Shown here: one piece after another, positions 7,370 through 15,260 of the stretch
Layout: the number at the start of each line of letters is the position of its first letter
Position numbering within the stretch: position 1 is the first letter of the stretch
DNA from: Prevotellaceae bacterium MN60
Lineage (GTDB): Bacteria > Bacteroidota > Bacteroidia > Bacteroidales > Bacteroidaceae
DNA: 64,000 nucleotides
NCBI GenBank assembly: GCA_900199555.1
Contig: FZQZ01000008.1
Location: 1 to 64,000 of the forward strand
Direction of reading: 5' to 3'
The notes under the pieces: model-generated
What the model was told of the DNA's origin: nothing
Database searches by the model: none
Seen by the model: only the letters and a program-made list of their open reading frames with translations
Program-made: the position numbers and the translations under genes

Positions 7370-7936
7370 ATGCCAGTATTAGTAAAAGTAAAACAAAACA
7401 AGATTCCTAAGTCTGCTGCCAACGGCAAGTGGTATGGACATGTAGTCACCACCAAGACGATGACGTATCAGGAGCTCTGCAAGCACATGAGTGAGCACAA
7501 CAGCATCTATGGTGAGGATGTATGTCTGGGTATCGCCAACAAGTTGCAGAACTGTATCCTCGAACAGCTGCTGGAGGGCAAGAAGGTACAGTTTGGTGAG
7601 CTCGGCACCTTCTACCTGTCTGTCAAGAGCGCTGGCGCAGAGAAGGAGAAGGACTTCAACCTCGGTACCAACATCCATGGTCTCTACCTCAGCTTCTCTC
7701 CCAGCCGTACCGATGTCAACAACCTCTCATCAAAGATGCTCAAGAAAAGAGCCTCGTTCATGAATGTGAAGGATTTGGGGGGAAGCCTCACCCCTAACCC
7801 CTCTCAAAGCCTCACCCCTAACCCCTCTCCTGCAGGAGAGGGGGACCAGGGAGGCGGAAACAACCAAAGCCCTAATCCAAGCCCTGCACCAAGCACAGGA
7901 GGTAACGGAGGCGATGACCAGCCGGATATGGACTAG
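7370..7936 (+). CDS. HU-like DNA-binding protein with disordered tail
   Basis: Residues 1-130 match the Bacteroidetes HU-like family: an HU-type fold with N-terminal VKVKQNKIPKSAANGKWYGHVV, an alpha-helical dimer part, and VQFGELGTFYLSV. These small nucleoid-type proteins bind DNA without strong sequence preference. Residues 140-188 are a Gly/Pro/Ser-rich tail that includes two in-frame repeat units (SLTPNPS). The tail DNA contains a 22-base perfect palindrome (7822-7843). A smalltalk peptide follows, as is common for this family. Confidence 0.85.
   Translation: MPVLVKVKQNKIPKSAANGKWYGHVVTTKTMTYQELCKHMSEHNSIYGEDVCLGIANKLQNCILEQLLEGKKVQFGELGTFYLSVKSAGAEKEKDFNLGTNIHGLYLSFSPSRTDVNNLSSKMLKKRASFMNVKDLGGSLTPNPSQSLTPNPSPAGEGDQGGGNNQSPNPSPAPSTGGNGGDDQPDMD
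7783..7843. repeat. Tandem repeat plus 22-base palindrome inside the HU-like gene
   Basis: Two copies of a segment of about 24 bases (AGCCTCACCCCTAACC..., 7784 and 7808) are followed by a perfect palindrome centred on TGCA at 7831-7834 (arms CCCCTCTCC and GGAGAGGGG). It reads in frame as LTPNPSPAGEG, a peptide produced by dispersed palindromic repeats in several bacterial groups. Confidence 0.75.
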
Positions 7937-8009
7937 TACGTTGAACGTTGAACGATGAACATTGAACATTCGAAAACCATTGACCATTAAGCATTAAGAA
8001 TTAAGCATT
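7937..8009. repeat. Heptad repeats between HU-like and smalltalk genes
   Basis: The spacer is largely GTTGAAC, ATTGAAC and ACCATTG heptads and related hexamers (GCATTAA). It resembles the arrays found inside men genes. Confidence 0.55.
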
Positions 8010-8111
8010 ATGAAGAAGAATTCGATTTGGGAAACAATCCTACGTATCGTCATCGCAGCAGCTACAGCAGCAGTAACAGCACTAACAACGACAAGCTGCA
8101 TGGGACGTTGA
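8010..8111 (+). CDS. Smalltalk protein, 33 aa
   Basis: A short frame MKKNSIWETILRIVIAAA... ending TTTSCMGR. One transmembrane helix (about residues 9-28) follows a basic N-terminus, and the composition matches the smalltalk family found beside HU-like and amidase/lysozyme genes in Bacteroidales. Function is unknown. Its stop codon TGA lies in the first unit of a heptad array (8105-8145), so slippage there would change the C-terminus. Confidence 0.75.
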   Translation: MKKNSIWETILRIVIAAATAAVTALTTTSCMGR

Positions 8112-8145
8112 ACATTGACCATTGACCATTGAACATTGAACATTG
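8105..8145. repeat. Heptad repeats at the smalltalk stop codon
   Basis: GTTGAAC, ATTGACC, ATTGACC, ATTGAAC, ATTGAAC units in tandem, starting at the smalltalk stop. Confidence 0.65.
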
Positions 8146-8223
8146 GCTGCGCGAGCAGAGCCATGCTTGCATGAGCTATGCCGAGCGTGAGCGGTGTCGC
8201 TGAAAGCAACATTGAAAAGAAGA

Positions 8224-8261
8224 AGAAAGAGCCCTGAACATTTGTTCGGGGCTCTCTTTGT
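8224..8261 (+). terminator. Rho-independent terminator of the HU-smalltalk transcript
   Basis: A 12-base stem AGAGCCCTGAAC / GTTCGGGGCTCT (arms 8228-8239 and 8244-8255, one G-U pair) is followed by CTTTG. It may also serve the convergent protease gene. Confidence 0.7.
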
Positions 8262-8343
8262 GGGGCAGACTCTCAGCGAGCCCGCTCCACTTGCAAATTA
8301 ATAATTTATAGAGAGAGAGAGTATAATAAATACTCGGAAGGAG

Positions 8344-11190
8344 TTATCGGGCAACTCCCTTCATGATGATTTCGGAGTAGTTGTTCTGCTTGAGCAACTG
8401 GGTGAGTATGTTGCGAACATCGTCGCGAGTGATACTCTGGAGAACTTGTTCGTAGTTGAGCGTCATGTCAACCTTTGCATCAAGCATGGTCTCCATGGCT
8501 TCTGCCCAATAGGTATTTTCGCGCAGACCTTCCTTATACTCCTTCAGGAAGAACTCCTTACCCTTGGCAAGATTCTCGTCAGAGGGTCCTTCGGCAGCAA
8601 ACTTTGCCACGATGTCGCGGACGCGCTGGTTGAGATACTCGTAGCGATCGGGGGCAGCCTGATAGAGTATCTGCATAAATGCCAGGTCGCGTGGTGCGGG
8701 ATCGGGAGCGAGCATACCATAGGCACCGATACCATAGGTGCCACCTTCCTTCTCACGAATCTCTTCAAGCAGTTCGACGGTAAGGGCATTGAGGGCGAGG
8801 TCGAAGGAGAGCTTGTTCTTCAGCGAGAACTTGATGTCGGCATAATTGAAGAAGAGGTTGCTGACCATAGGCACATCCATCTTGCGCTCAAAGGTTTTGT
8901 TATAGGTGCCCTTGCGGAATTCCATCACCTCTGCCTTGGCAGTCTCACGCTGTTTGGTGGCAGGGAGTGAGGCGATGTAACGCTCAATCATGGGCAACAG
9001 CGTCTGCTCGTCGATGGCACCAGTGATGATGAAAACGAAGTCGCCTGCATTGGCAAAGCGCTCACGGGCGATGCGCATGGCATTGTCGTAATTGATATGG
9101 TCGAGCTCTTCTTCAGTCATAGACTCTACACGGGCGCTGCTGACATAGAGGTGCTTGTTGATGGTGTCCTGGAAGGCTGTAGAGGGGTCGCTGGCACGAT
9201 TGGCAATGGCGGCACGTTCACGATTCTTCCATGACTCGAAGGCATCACGGTCGGTGCGCATAGAGGTGAAGGTGAGGTAGTTGAGCTGCATCATCAGTTC
9301 CAAATCCTTGGGGGTGGTCTTAGAAGAGACATACTCCTTATAGAAATTCATACCTGCATTGACGCTTACCTTGTGGCCAGCCAGGGCCTTGCGCAGGTCG
9401 TTCATGCTGAACTTGCCCAGACCGCCTACATTCATCACGCGACCAACGGCCTTGAGGTCGGGAAGCATAGACTCGTCATAGAGTGAGGTACCACCCATGC
9501 TGTAGGCTGTCATCACGATTTCGTTAGGATTGAAATCAGTCTGACGGAAATAAACGGTAGCGCCATTAGAGAGGGTGTACTGCTTGTAGCCAAGGACACC
9601 AGCCTTGGTGCTAACCACGCGACCAGCTTTGGGCAGCTCTGACATGAGGGGCTCATTGCTGACAGCATCGACATAAGGTTTGAGTTCCTCGGCAGCAACA
9701 GCAGCGAGCTGCTTAGCCATCTCTTCCTTAGTGGGATAAGTAACGCCTTCCTTCTCAGGCAGCATGCTCATGAGCGTCATATTGTTGGGGTTAGAGACTA
9801 TCTGAGCGAGCATCTGGCTCACCATCTGTGCATTGACGGCATTGGCAATCTGCTGAATCATCGTGAACTCAGTATCGATGGCAGGGATGGGCTCGTTGGT
9901 GAGGAAGTGGTTGACATACTCCTGACAGTAATCGTAGCTCTTCTTCTTGTCACGACTGTTATAGGCTGCCTCTACATCGGCAAGAACCTGTGCCTTGGCT
10001 CGCTCGTACTCGGAATCGGTGAAGCCACAGCGGATGGCACGCAGCATCTCACGATAGACAGTGGTGACAGCCTTACTGAAATCCTCGGCAGAAGAATATA
10101 CCTCGCCAATAAAGCTTTGCTTGGTGCAAGACCAGTAGTAGTCACCATCGCCAGCCATTGCACTGATGAACGGAGGATTGGCACTCTGGCGCATCTCGTC
10201 GAGACGGGCACTGAGCATGCGACCTGCGATATTCATGACGTACTTATAAACCATATAGTTGACGTCACCACGCATCTCCTTGGGGAAGGGGTCGAACTTG
10301 AAGAAGAAGGCATTGGTAGCCTGATTCTGCTCCTTGTCGGTAACCATACAGATGAGGGGCTCATTGCTGTCGGGCACCTGAACATAGTAGCGCTCAGCAG
10401 GATTGACGGGTGCAGGGATAGTGCCAAAGATATTGCGAATCTTTGCCTCTACCTGATCTACATCGATGTCGCCCACCACAATGATGCCTTGCAGGTCGGG
10501 ACGATACCACTTGTGGTAGTAGTCGCGCAGTGCTTTATAGGGGAAATTATCGACTACCGACATCAGACCGATGGGCATGCGATGACCGTAACGATTGGTA
10601 CCGTCGGCAGTGGGATGGGCATCGCCCACAGGATACATCATAGGCAAGAGCTTCTCCAGCATGCGGATGGTGGCATTGGCACGAACACGCCATTCCTCAT
10701 GGATGACGCCACGCTCGTGGTCAATATCCTCATCGGTGAGCAACAGGTCGCTAGCCCAGTCGTGGAGAATCAGCAGACAAGAATCTACGGAGGTAGGAAT
10801 GGCTCCTACAGGTACATTGTCTATATTATATACGGTCTTGTCGATGCTGGTATAGGCATTGAGATTCTCACCAAACTTCACACCGATACTCTCACAATAC
10901 TTGATGACGCCATTGCCGGGGAAGTGCTTGGTACCATTGAAGCACATGTGCTCCAGAAAATGTGCCAGTCCGCGCTGGTTCTCCTCTTCAAGGATAGAGC
11001 CTACCTTCTGAGCAATGTAGAAGTTGGCCTGACCTTGGGGCTCAGCATTGTGACGGATATAATACGTCATTCCATTCTCAAGTTTGCCCATTCTTACGGC
11101 AGGGTCAACAGGAATAGGCTGACTCTGTTGGGCATAAGTGGTGCTGGCAAGCAACAATGTTGCTGCCAAAAAACTAAATAATTTTTTCAT
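8344..11190 (-). CDS. M16 family zinc metallopeptidase, two-domain
   Basis: A signal peptide (residues 1-20, ending TTYAQQ) is followed by an M16 domain with the inverted zinc site H77-F-L-E80-H81 and the third ligand Glu159 in DHERGVIHEE. A second, inactive M16-like half occupies about residues 520-945. At 948 aa it is the usual length for periplasmic pitrilysin-type proteases of Bacteroidetes. It lies 21 bases after a membrane-protein gene and so belongs to an ECF sigma operon; envelope-stress proteolysis or peptide degradation is a reasonable inference. Confidence 0.92.
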   Translation of the reverse strand: MKKLFSFLAATLLLASTTYAQQSQPIPVDPAVRMGKLENGMTYYIRHNAEPQGQANFYIAQKVGSILEEENQRGLAHFLEHMCFNGTKHFPGNGVIKYCESIGVKFGENLNAYTSIDKTVYNIDNVPVGAIPTSVDSCLLILHDWASDLLLTDEDIDHERGVIHEEWRVRANATIRMLEKLLPMMYPVGDAHPTADGTNRYGHRMPIGLMSVVDNFPYKALRDYYHKWYRPDLQGIIVVGDIDVDQVEAKIRNIFGTIPAPVNPAERYYVQVPDSNEPLICMVTDKEQNQATNAFFFKFDPFPKEMRGDVNYMVYKYVMNIAGRMLSARLDEMRQSANPPFISAMAGDGDYYWSCTKQSFIGEVYSSAEDFSKAVTTVYREMLRAIRCGFTDSEYERAKAQVLADVEAAYNSRDKKKSYDYCQEYVNHFLTNEPIPAIDTEFTMIQQIANAVNAQMVSQMLAQIVSNPNNMTLMSMLPEKEGVTYPTKEEMAKQLAAVAAEELKPYVDAVSNEPLMSELPKAGRVVSTKAGVLGYKQYTLSNGATVYFRQTDFNPNEIVMTAYSMGGTSLYDESMLPDLKAVGRVMNVGGLGKFSMNDLRKALAGHKVSVNAGMNFYKEYVSSKTTPKDLELMMQLNYLTFTSMRTDRDAFESWKNRERAAIANRASDPSTAFQDTINKHLYVSSARVESMTEEELDHINYDNAMRIARERFANAGDFVFIITGAIDEQTLLPMIERYIASLPATKQRETAKAEVMEFRKGTYNKTFERKMDVPMVSNLFFNYADIKFSLKNKLSFDLALNALTVELLEEIREKEGGTYGIGAYGMLAPDPAPRDLAFMQILYQAAPDRYEYLNQRVRDIVAKFAAEGPSDENLAKGKEFFLKEYKEGLRENTYWAEAMETMLDAKVDMTLNYEQVLQSITRDDVRNILTQLLKQNNYSEIIMKGVAR

Positions 11191-11211
11191 TTTTTTGTGT
11201 TGTTAAAAATA

Positions 11212-11793
11212 TTATTCCATATTTTCCATGTCGTCAATAATATCCTGTGCTGCATTTACGGCCTTAAAATGATAGTAGAGGCCTATGGCGAAACCAATGC
11301 CGCCACCAACAAAGATTGGAATACACATCAACCAAGGATTCACACCTTCTGGGGCGCGTCGCCAAGCGAAGTCGTAGCAAGCCCATGCTATCCAAGGAGT
11401 AAGAAGAACTGGGGTGACATAGTAGAGCCAACAATCATACTGCTTCTTGAACTTTGCCATTACACGGGCTACCGTAGCGAAGTCGTCCTTGAGGAAGTTG
11501 AGACTATCTACAGGCTTGTGGATAAAGTGGGTGGCAACAGCACAGACTATCAGCAACAGAGCCGTAGCAATGGTAAACGGCAGGCTCCACGTGCGGGTGT
11601 ACCAATTCAAGGGCAGGATAAAGAGGCAGAACAGCACACATCCGTACTCCAGATTCTTGGTGCTGTTAATATCCTTCTTCTTGGCTTTCATTGTTTCACG
11701 CAACAGGCGGTCATTGACGATCTCCTGTTTATTGAGTTGTTCTTTAAGGATGGCAAACTGATTGCGCAGTTCCTCGAAATTCTTTTCTTCCAT
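11212..11793 (-). CDS. Membrane protein linked to ECF sigma factor, 193 aa
   Basis: An N-terminal coiled-coil-like cytoplasmic segment (residues 1-45) is followed by four predicted membrane helices (about 50-66, 70-90, 122-140 and 150-175) and a cytoplasmic tail. It is 6 bases downstream of the sigma factor and 21 bases upstream of the M16 protease. By position it could act as the anti-sigma factor or sensor, but I see no zinc-binding anti-sigma motif. Confidence 0.6.
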   Translation of the reverse strand: MEEKNFEELRNQFAILKEQLNKQEIVNDRLLRETMKAKKKDINSTKNLEYGCVLFCLFILPLNWYTRTWSLPFTIATALLLIVCAVATHFIHKPVDSLNFLKDDFATVARVMAKFKKQYDCWLYYVTPVLLTPWIAWACYDFAWRRAPEGVNPWLMCIPIFVGGGIGFAIGLYYHFKAVNAAQDIIDDMENME

Positions 11794-11799
11794 AGCTTC

Positions 11800-12267
11800 T
11801 TACTTTTTAAGTTGTTCTTTGATTCGATAGAGTTTTACACCCACGTTTTGTGCAGAGATTCCCATGACGGTACCAATCTCATCGTAGCTCATACCTTCGA
11901 GCCACATCATGACCAAAGCTCGATCGACCAAGCCCAGCTTTCCGATGCGCTGATGTAGCATACGCACCTGTGCAGCATTGGCATCCTCGTCTTGGAAGAA
12001 GTTGACATCCATGGTTAGAGGCACCTTCTTCACCTCTTTCTTTTTCTTACGCTCCTGCAGAAGACATGTGTTGAGGGCTACGCGATAGATCCACGTGCTA
12101 ATCTTACTTTCTTCGCGAAAGCTATCGATGCCTTTCCACATGTTGATCAGCGTCTCTTGGAAGAGGTCGTTAACTTCCTCTTCATCTTGGGAGAACATGT
12201 AGCACACGGTATAGATGGTGCTCTTGTTTTCCCGTACCAACTGGGTAAAATACTCTTCTCTCTTCAT
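11800..12267 (-). CDS. ECF-type sigma-70 factor, 155 aa
   Basis: Region 2 (about residues 8-75: YTVCYMFSQDEEEVNDLFQETLINMWKGIDSF, then STWIYRVALNT) and region 4 (about 100-150: GLVDRALVMMWLEGMSYDEIGTVMGISAQNVGVKLYRIKEQL) are both present. It is the first gene of an operon with the membrane protein and M16 protease, and has a good Bacteroidetes promoter (12361-12392). It is divergent from a second ECF operon. Confidence 0.9.
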   Translation of the reverse strand: MKREEYFTQLVRENKSTIYTVCYMFSQDEEEVNDLFQETLINMWKGIDSFREESKISTWIYRVALNTCLLQERKKKKEVKKVPLTMDVNFFQDEDANAAQVRMLHQRIGKLGLVDRALVMMWLEGMSYDEIGTVMGISAQNVGVKLYRIKEQLKK

Positions 12268-12360
12268 CGTTTTTTGTTTAACGTTTTACCTTTAGATGCA
12301 AGAAGCTGTCTAAAAATTACAGAAAAAACAATTTTTTTTTCATTTTTATGTTTGACACTG

Positions 12361-12392
12361 CAAATATATATCATATTGCGAATACTGCCAAA
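12361..12392 (-). promoter_or_regulatory. Promoter of the sigma/M16 operon
   Basis: On the minus strand TTTG (12389-12392), a 20-base gap and TATATTTG (12361-12368) match the Bacteroidetes consensus exactly. Confidence 0.65.
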
Positions 12393-12449
12393 TTTCTGGG
12401 AGATTCTGTAGCATTTTGGGATAAAATGCATTTTTTTGATATTTTTTTC

Positions 12450-12457
12450 TACCTTTG
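12450..12457 (+). promoter_or_regulatory. -7-like box of the second ECF operon
   Basis: TACCTTTG at 12450-12457 fits the -7 consensus. The T-rich stretch upstream offers no -33 box at the usual spacing. It lies 51 bases before the start at 12509. Confidence 0.35.
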
Positions 12458-12508
12458 TGCAATGTTTCGGCAATGACTTGCGTATATATAACCAGAAGAC
12501 TATAAAAA

Positions 12509-13069
12509 ATGACTACAGAAACGGATATAAACCTCTTGCAGGGACTGAGGCAACAAAGTCCCAAGGCCCAGCAACAGCTGCTCGAGCGCTATGGCAACGA
12601 CGTGTATGCACAGGTGGCACGTCTCGTACCAGGCACCGAGAATGCTGAGGAGGTGTATCAGGATGTATTCATCAAGGTCTTTAATAATATAAAGAGGTAT
12701 GATGCAGAGAAATCGGCGCTGAAGACTTGGATATCGCGCATAGCCTACAACGAGGCCATCAGCTACCTCAGACACAAGAAGCTGCCAACAATATACTACG
12801 AAGACCACGAGGGGGGAGCGGAAAAGATATCGGAGGCAGAGGTGGAGACGACATTCGGAAGGCCTAACCCGGAAACAGTACAACTGATAAGGGCAGCACT
12901 GAAACATCTGCCACCCGACGAGAGAGCCATCATCACCATGTTCTACTATGAGGAGATGAGCCTGAAAGAAATAGCATACGTGACGGAGTCGATACCTACA
13001 ACGGTGGCTTCGAAACTGAGCAGAACGAGAAAGAAACTTTGTAAAATCATCAAAATGTTACAGTCATGA
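12509..13069 (+). CDS. ECF-type sigma-70 factor, 186 aa
   Basis: Region 2 is at about residues 20-90 (LLERYGNDVYAQVARLV..., AEEVYQDVFIKVFNNIKRY, LKTWISRIAYNEAISYLR) and region 4 at about 130-182 (HLPPDERAIITMFYYEEMSLKEIAYVTESIPTTVASKLSRTRKKL). It overlaps the next gene by 4 bases (ATGA), the usual sigma/anti-sigma coupling. Confidence 0.9.
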   Translation: MTTETDINLLQGLRQQSPKAQQQLLERYGNDVYAQVARLVPGTENAEEVYQDVFIKVFNNIKRYDAEKSALKTWISRIAYNEAISYLRHKKLPTIYYEDHEGGAEKISEAEVETTFGRPNPETVQLIRAALKHLPPDERAIITMFYYEEMSLKEIAYVTESIPTTVASKLSRTRKKLCKIIKMLQS

Positions 13070-13734
13070 ACGAGGACATACAGAATACTTTAAGACAGCA
13101 GGACACGAATCTTCGTGAGGCCATACGCATGGAGGAGACGGAGCGTCCGCAGATGGCTGCCGACCTCAATGCACGACTGATGCAGCGCATGGAGCAGGCT
13201 AACGCCAAGAGCGCCAAACGCACACGACTGGTATGGCCATGGATAGCTGCAGCCTGCGTGGCTGGATTCATAGCGGTGTACCTGACACCACCGAAGGAGA
13301 TAGCGTCGCCCTCTACCCCACTCCAGACGGAGAGAGAGATAGCGGCACAAATCATAGAAAAGCCGAGCGAGGAGGAGGAAGTGAAAAAGGAAGCGGAAAC
13401 GCCCGTCATAGCTCCCACCAACATACAGCGCACCGTGGCAAAGGCACAGCCTAAGAAGGTAGAGCCCGCCTGCACAAAAGCAGAAGAGCCTACTGCCAAC
13501 ACGGAGAAGCTGATGGCACAGGAGGTGGCGCCCACAGAGGCAAAGAAAGCCAAAAAGGAGGCTACCATCAACCTGACGGAGAGCGACATCCCCATCACTC
13601 GACCAGAGAACTATAAGTACACACCTGAGGAACTGGCCCTGCTGAAACAACAAGCGCACGAGGCCTACGTCAAATGGGTGGAACTGGAACTGGAAATAGC
13701 AAAAAACAATTTAGAACAAACAGCTCAAAAATAA
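13066..13734 (+). CDS. Anti-sigma-factor-like membrane protein, 222 aa
   Basis: A cytoplasmic N-terminal part (residues 1-50), one membrane helix (about 55-73: LVWPWIAAACVAGFIAVYL) and a charged Glu/Lys/Pro/Ala-rich periplasmic part. This layout, the ATGA overlap with the sigma factor and the size fit a single-pass anti-sigma factor. No conserved anti-sigma domain is recognisable. It is followed 6 bases later by a secreted protein in the same operon. Confidence 0.6.
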   Translation: MNEDIQNTLRQQDTNLREAIRMEETERPQMAADLNARLMQRMEQANAKSAKRTRLVWPWIAAACVAGFIAVYLTPPKEIASPSTPLQTEREIAAQIIEKPSEEEEVKKEAETPVIAPTNIQRTVAKAQPKKVEPACTKAEEPTANTEKLMAQEVAPTEAKKAKKEATINLTESDIPITRPENYKYTPEELALLKQQAHEAYVKWVELELEIAKNNLEQTAQK

Positions 13735-13740
13735 TACAAT

Positions 13741-15165
13741 ATGAAACGTCTATTTATCATGCTGCTCATTGCTTGCAGCGCCATCACAACCATCAGTGCC
13801 CAGCAGAAGGGCAAACAGGACAACGTGCCTTATAACGTAAAGGCGCTGTTCCATAGCATTATCACTGCTTGGGGAGAACCTAATGATGTATATTCGGTGA
13901 ACAAGAATCCTGAAACGAACCAGATAGAGTCGAGCGTTAGGATTACTACCTTTAGTGCTGACAACGACAAGTTTCCTCACATGGCAGGTAAAGTATATCT
14001 GAATACCAGTGCCATCAGCGATGCCTTTAAGAAGGATGAGCCTAAGTCATACCAGATACTGCATATCACACCTGGCGACTTTAAGAAGTTCTCTCTAAAG
14101 GCCGTTAATGAGGACGGACAGAGCGAGACCTATCAAATCCGCGACAACGACAATGAGGAGATGTGGCTGATGTGCTGCAAGAATCCTCAGAATCCCAAAC
14201 TGCGCGATGCCTACGCCATCAAATGGGTAATCACCAAGGAAGGTACAAAGGTGAACGGAGTGATTTATCAGATTACCTCTCTGCGCCCCGACAGATATGA
14301 AAAGCCTTTGGACTACTCTAAGAAGATGTTTAAGATTGTAGGTCGTGTGGGCGATGAGATTAAGGACTCACTCTACAATATTTATATTGCTGACTCACGC
14401 GAGGCGCTCTATAATCTCAAAGATAACGACTATGTAGCTTGCGTGCCTGTAGTGAACAAGCGATTTGAGTGGCAGACCGAGCTTGACAAGCCTTGTGTCG
14501 GTCGACTGCGCTGCATCTTCCCAGATGGAAAGCTCTGCTCTGCATGGATTGACCTCGACTTTGTGCCTGGCGAAACCTACAACATCACCGTACACAATGG
14601 ATATTACGACGAGGATAAGGACTACGAGCGTCGTGTAGGTAAGAACTCTGGTAAGAGCTTGCTTAAAAAGACGATTAAAAAAGTAGAGGTGGTGGATGAT
14701 GAAGATTGGGTAAAAGCCAATCTTTTCGACCAAAAGCGTCAAAGTCAAATGGAGCAATGGAGAAAAACTGAAGGAGCCAAACTTGAGGGAAAGGTAATGA
14801 GTATCAAGATGAGCAAAGAACTGATTGAGGCCAACTATCGACTTATCGGCGACGAGATGAGAGGTATGCGCGATTCCTACAAAATCAGCACCATCTTCGA
14901 AACGATACTGAAGCAGAACAAGGAACTCGACAAGAAATACCAAAACTTCATCAAGGCTGCCATGGAACTCGACATGCCAGAAGAAGAATATCCAAATATG
15001 TACAAGGAGATTCTACAATTCATTACCGAGCAGAATGGAGGAATTAGCGAGTTCTTCAAGAACTTCGGCTATGGCGAACATTCTAAGCCTGTACGCAAAC
15101 TGCAGGAGTATCTGACCAAGACGACGGAGAAGTATCTGAGCGAGATGACGAAGGCCATGGAATAA
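13741..15165 (+). CDS. Secreted protein of unknown function, 474 aa
   Basis: The signal peptide is residues 1-20 (MKRLFIMLLIACSAITTISA). The segment around residues 198-300 (FKIVGRVGDEIKDSLYNIYIAD...) resembles the DUF4369-like beta-rich domain seen in Bacteroidetes exported proteins, with low certainty. The C-terminal third is charged and helical. It is the third gene of the ECF operon, and so probably an envelope protein controlled by that sigma factor. Confidence 0.55.
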   Translation: MKRLFIMLLIACSAITTISAQQKGKQDNVPYNVKALFHSIITAWGEPNDVYSVNKNPETNQIESSVRITTFSADNDKFPHMAGKVYLNTSAISDAFKKDEPKSYQILHITPGDFKKFSLKAVNEDGQSETYQIRDNDNEEMWLMCCKNPQNPKLRDAYAIKWVITKEGTKVNGVIYQITSLRPDRYEKPLDYSKKMFKIVGRVGDEIKDSLYNIYIADSREALYNLKDNDYVACVPVVNKRFEWQTELDKPCVGRLRCIFPDGKLCSAWIDLDFVPGETYNITVHNGYYDEDKDYERRVGKNSGKSLLKKTIKKVEVVDDEDWVKANLFDQKRQSQMEQWRKTEGAKLEGKVMSIKMSKELIEANYRLIGDEMRGMRDSYKISTIFETILKQNKELDKKYQNFIKAAMELDMPEEEYPNMYKEILQFITEQNGGISEFFKNFGYGEHSKPVRKLQEYLTKTTEKYLSEMTKAME

Positions 15166-15199
15166 CGGTAATACCTATCAGAATAAATCATACGAAAAA

Positions 15200-15241
15200 G
15201 AAAACAGCTCTTACGATGATGGTAAGGGCTGTTTCTTTTTG
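15200..15241. terminator. Bidirectional terminator between convergent genes
   Basis: A 13-base stem AAACAGCTCTTAC / GTAAGGGCTGTTT (15202-15214 and 15222-15234) with T-rich flanks on both strands separates the ECF operon and the receptor gene. Confidence 0.8.
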
Positions 15242-15260
15242 TCTAGTATAGTCTGTATAA

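Noticed and set aside
9907-11181. Plus-strand frame of 424 aa
   Set aside because: Antisense shadow of the M16 protease; the minus-strand protein has the zinc site and signal peptide.
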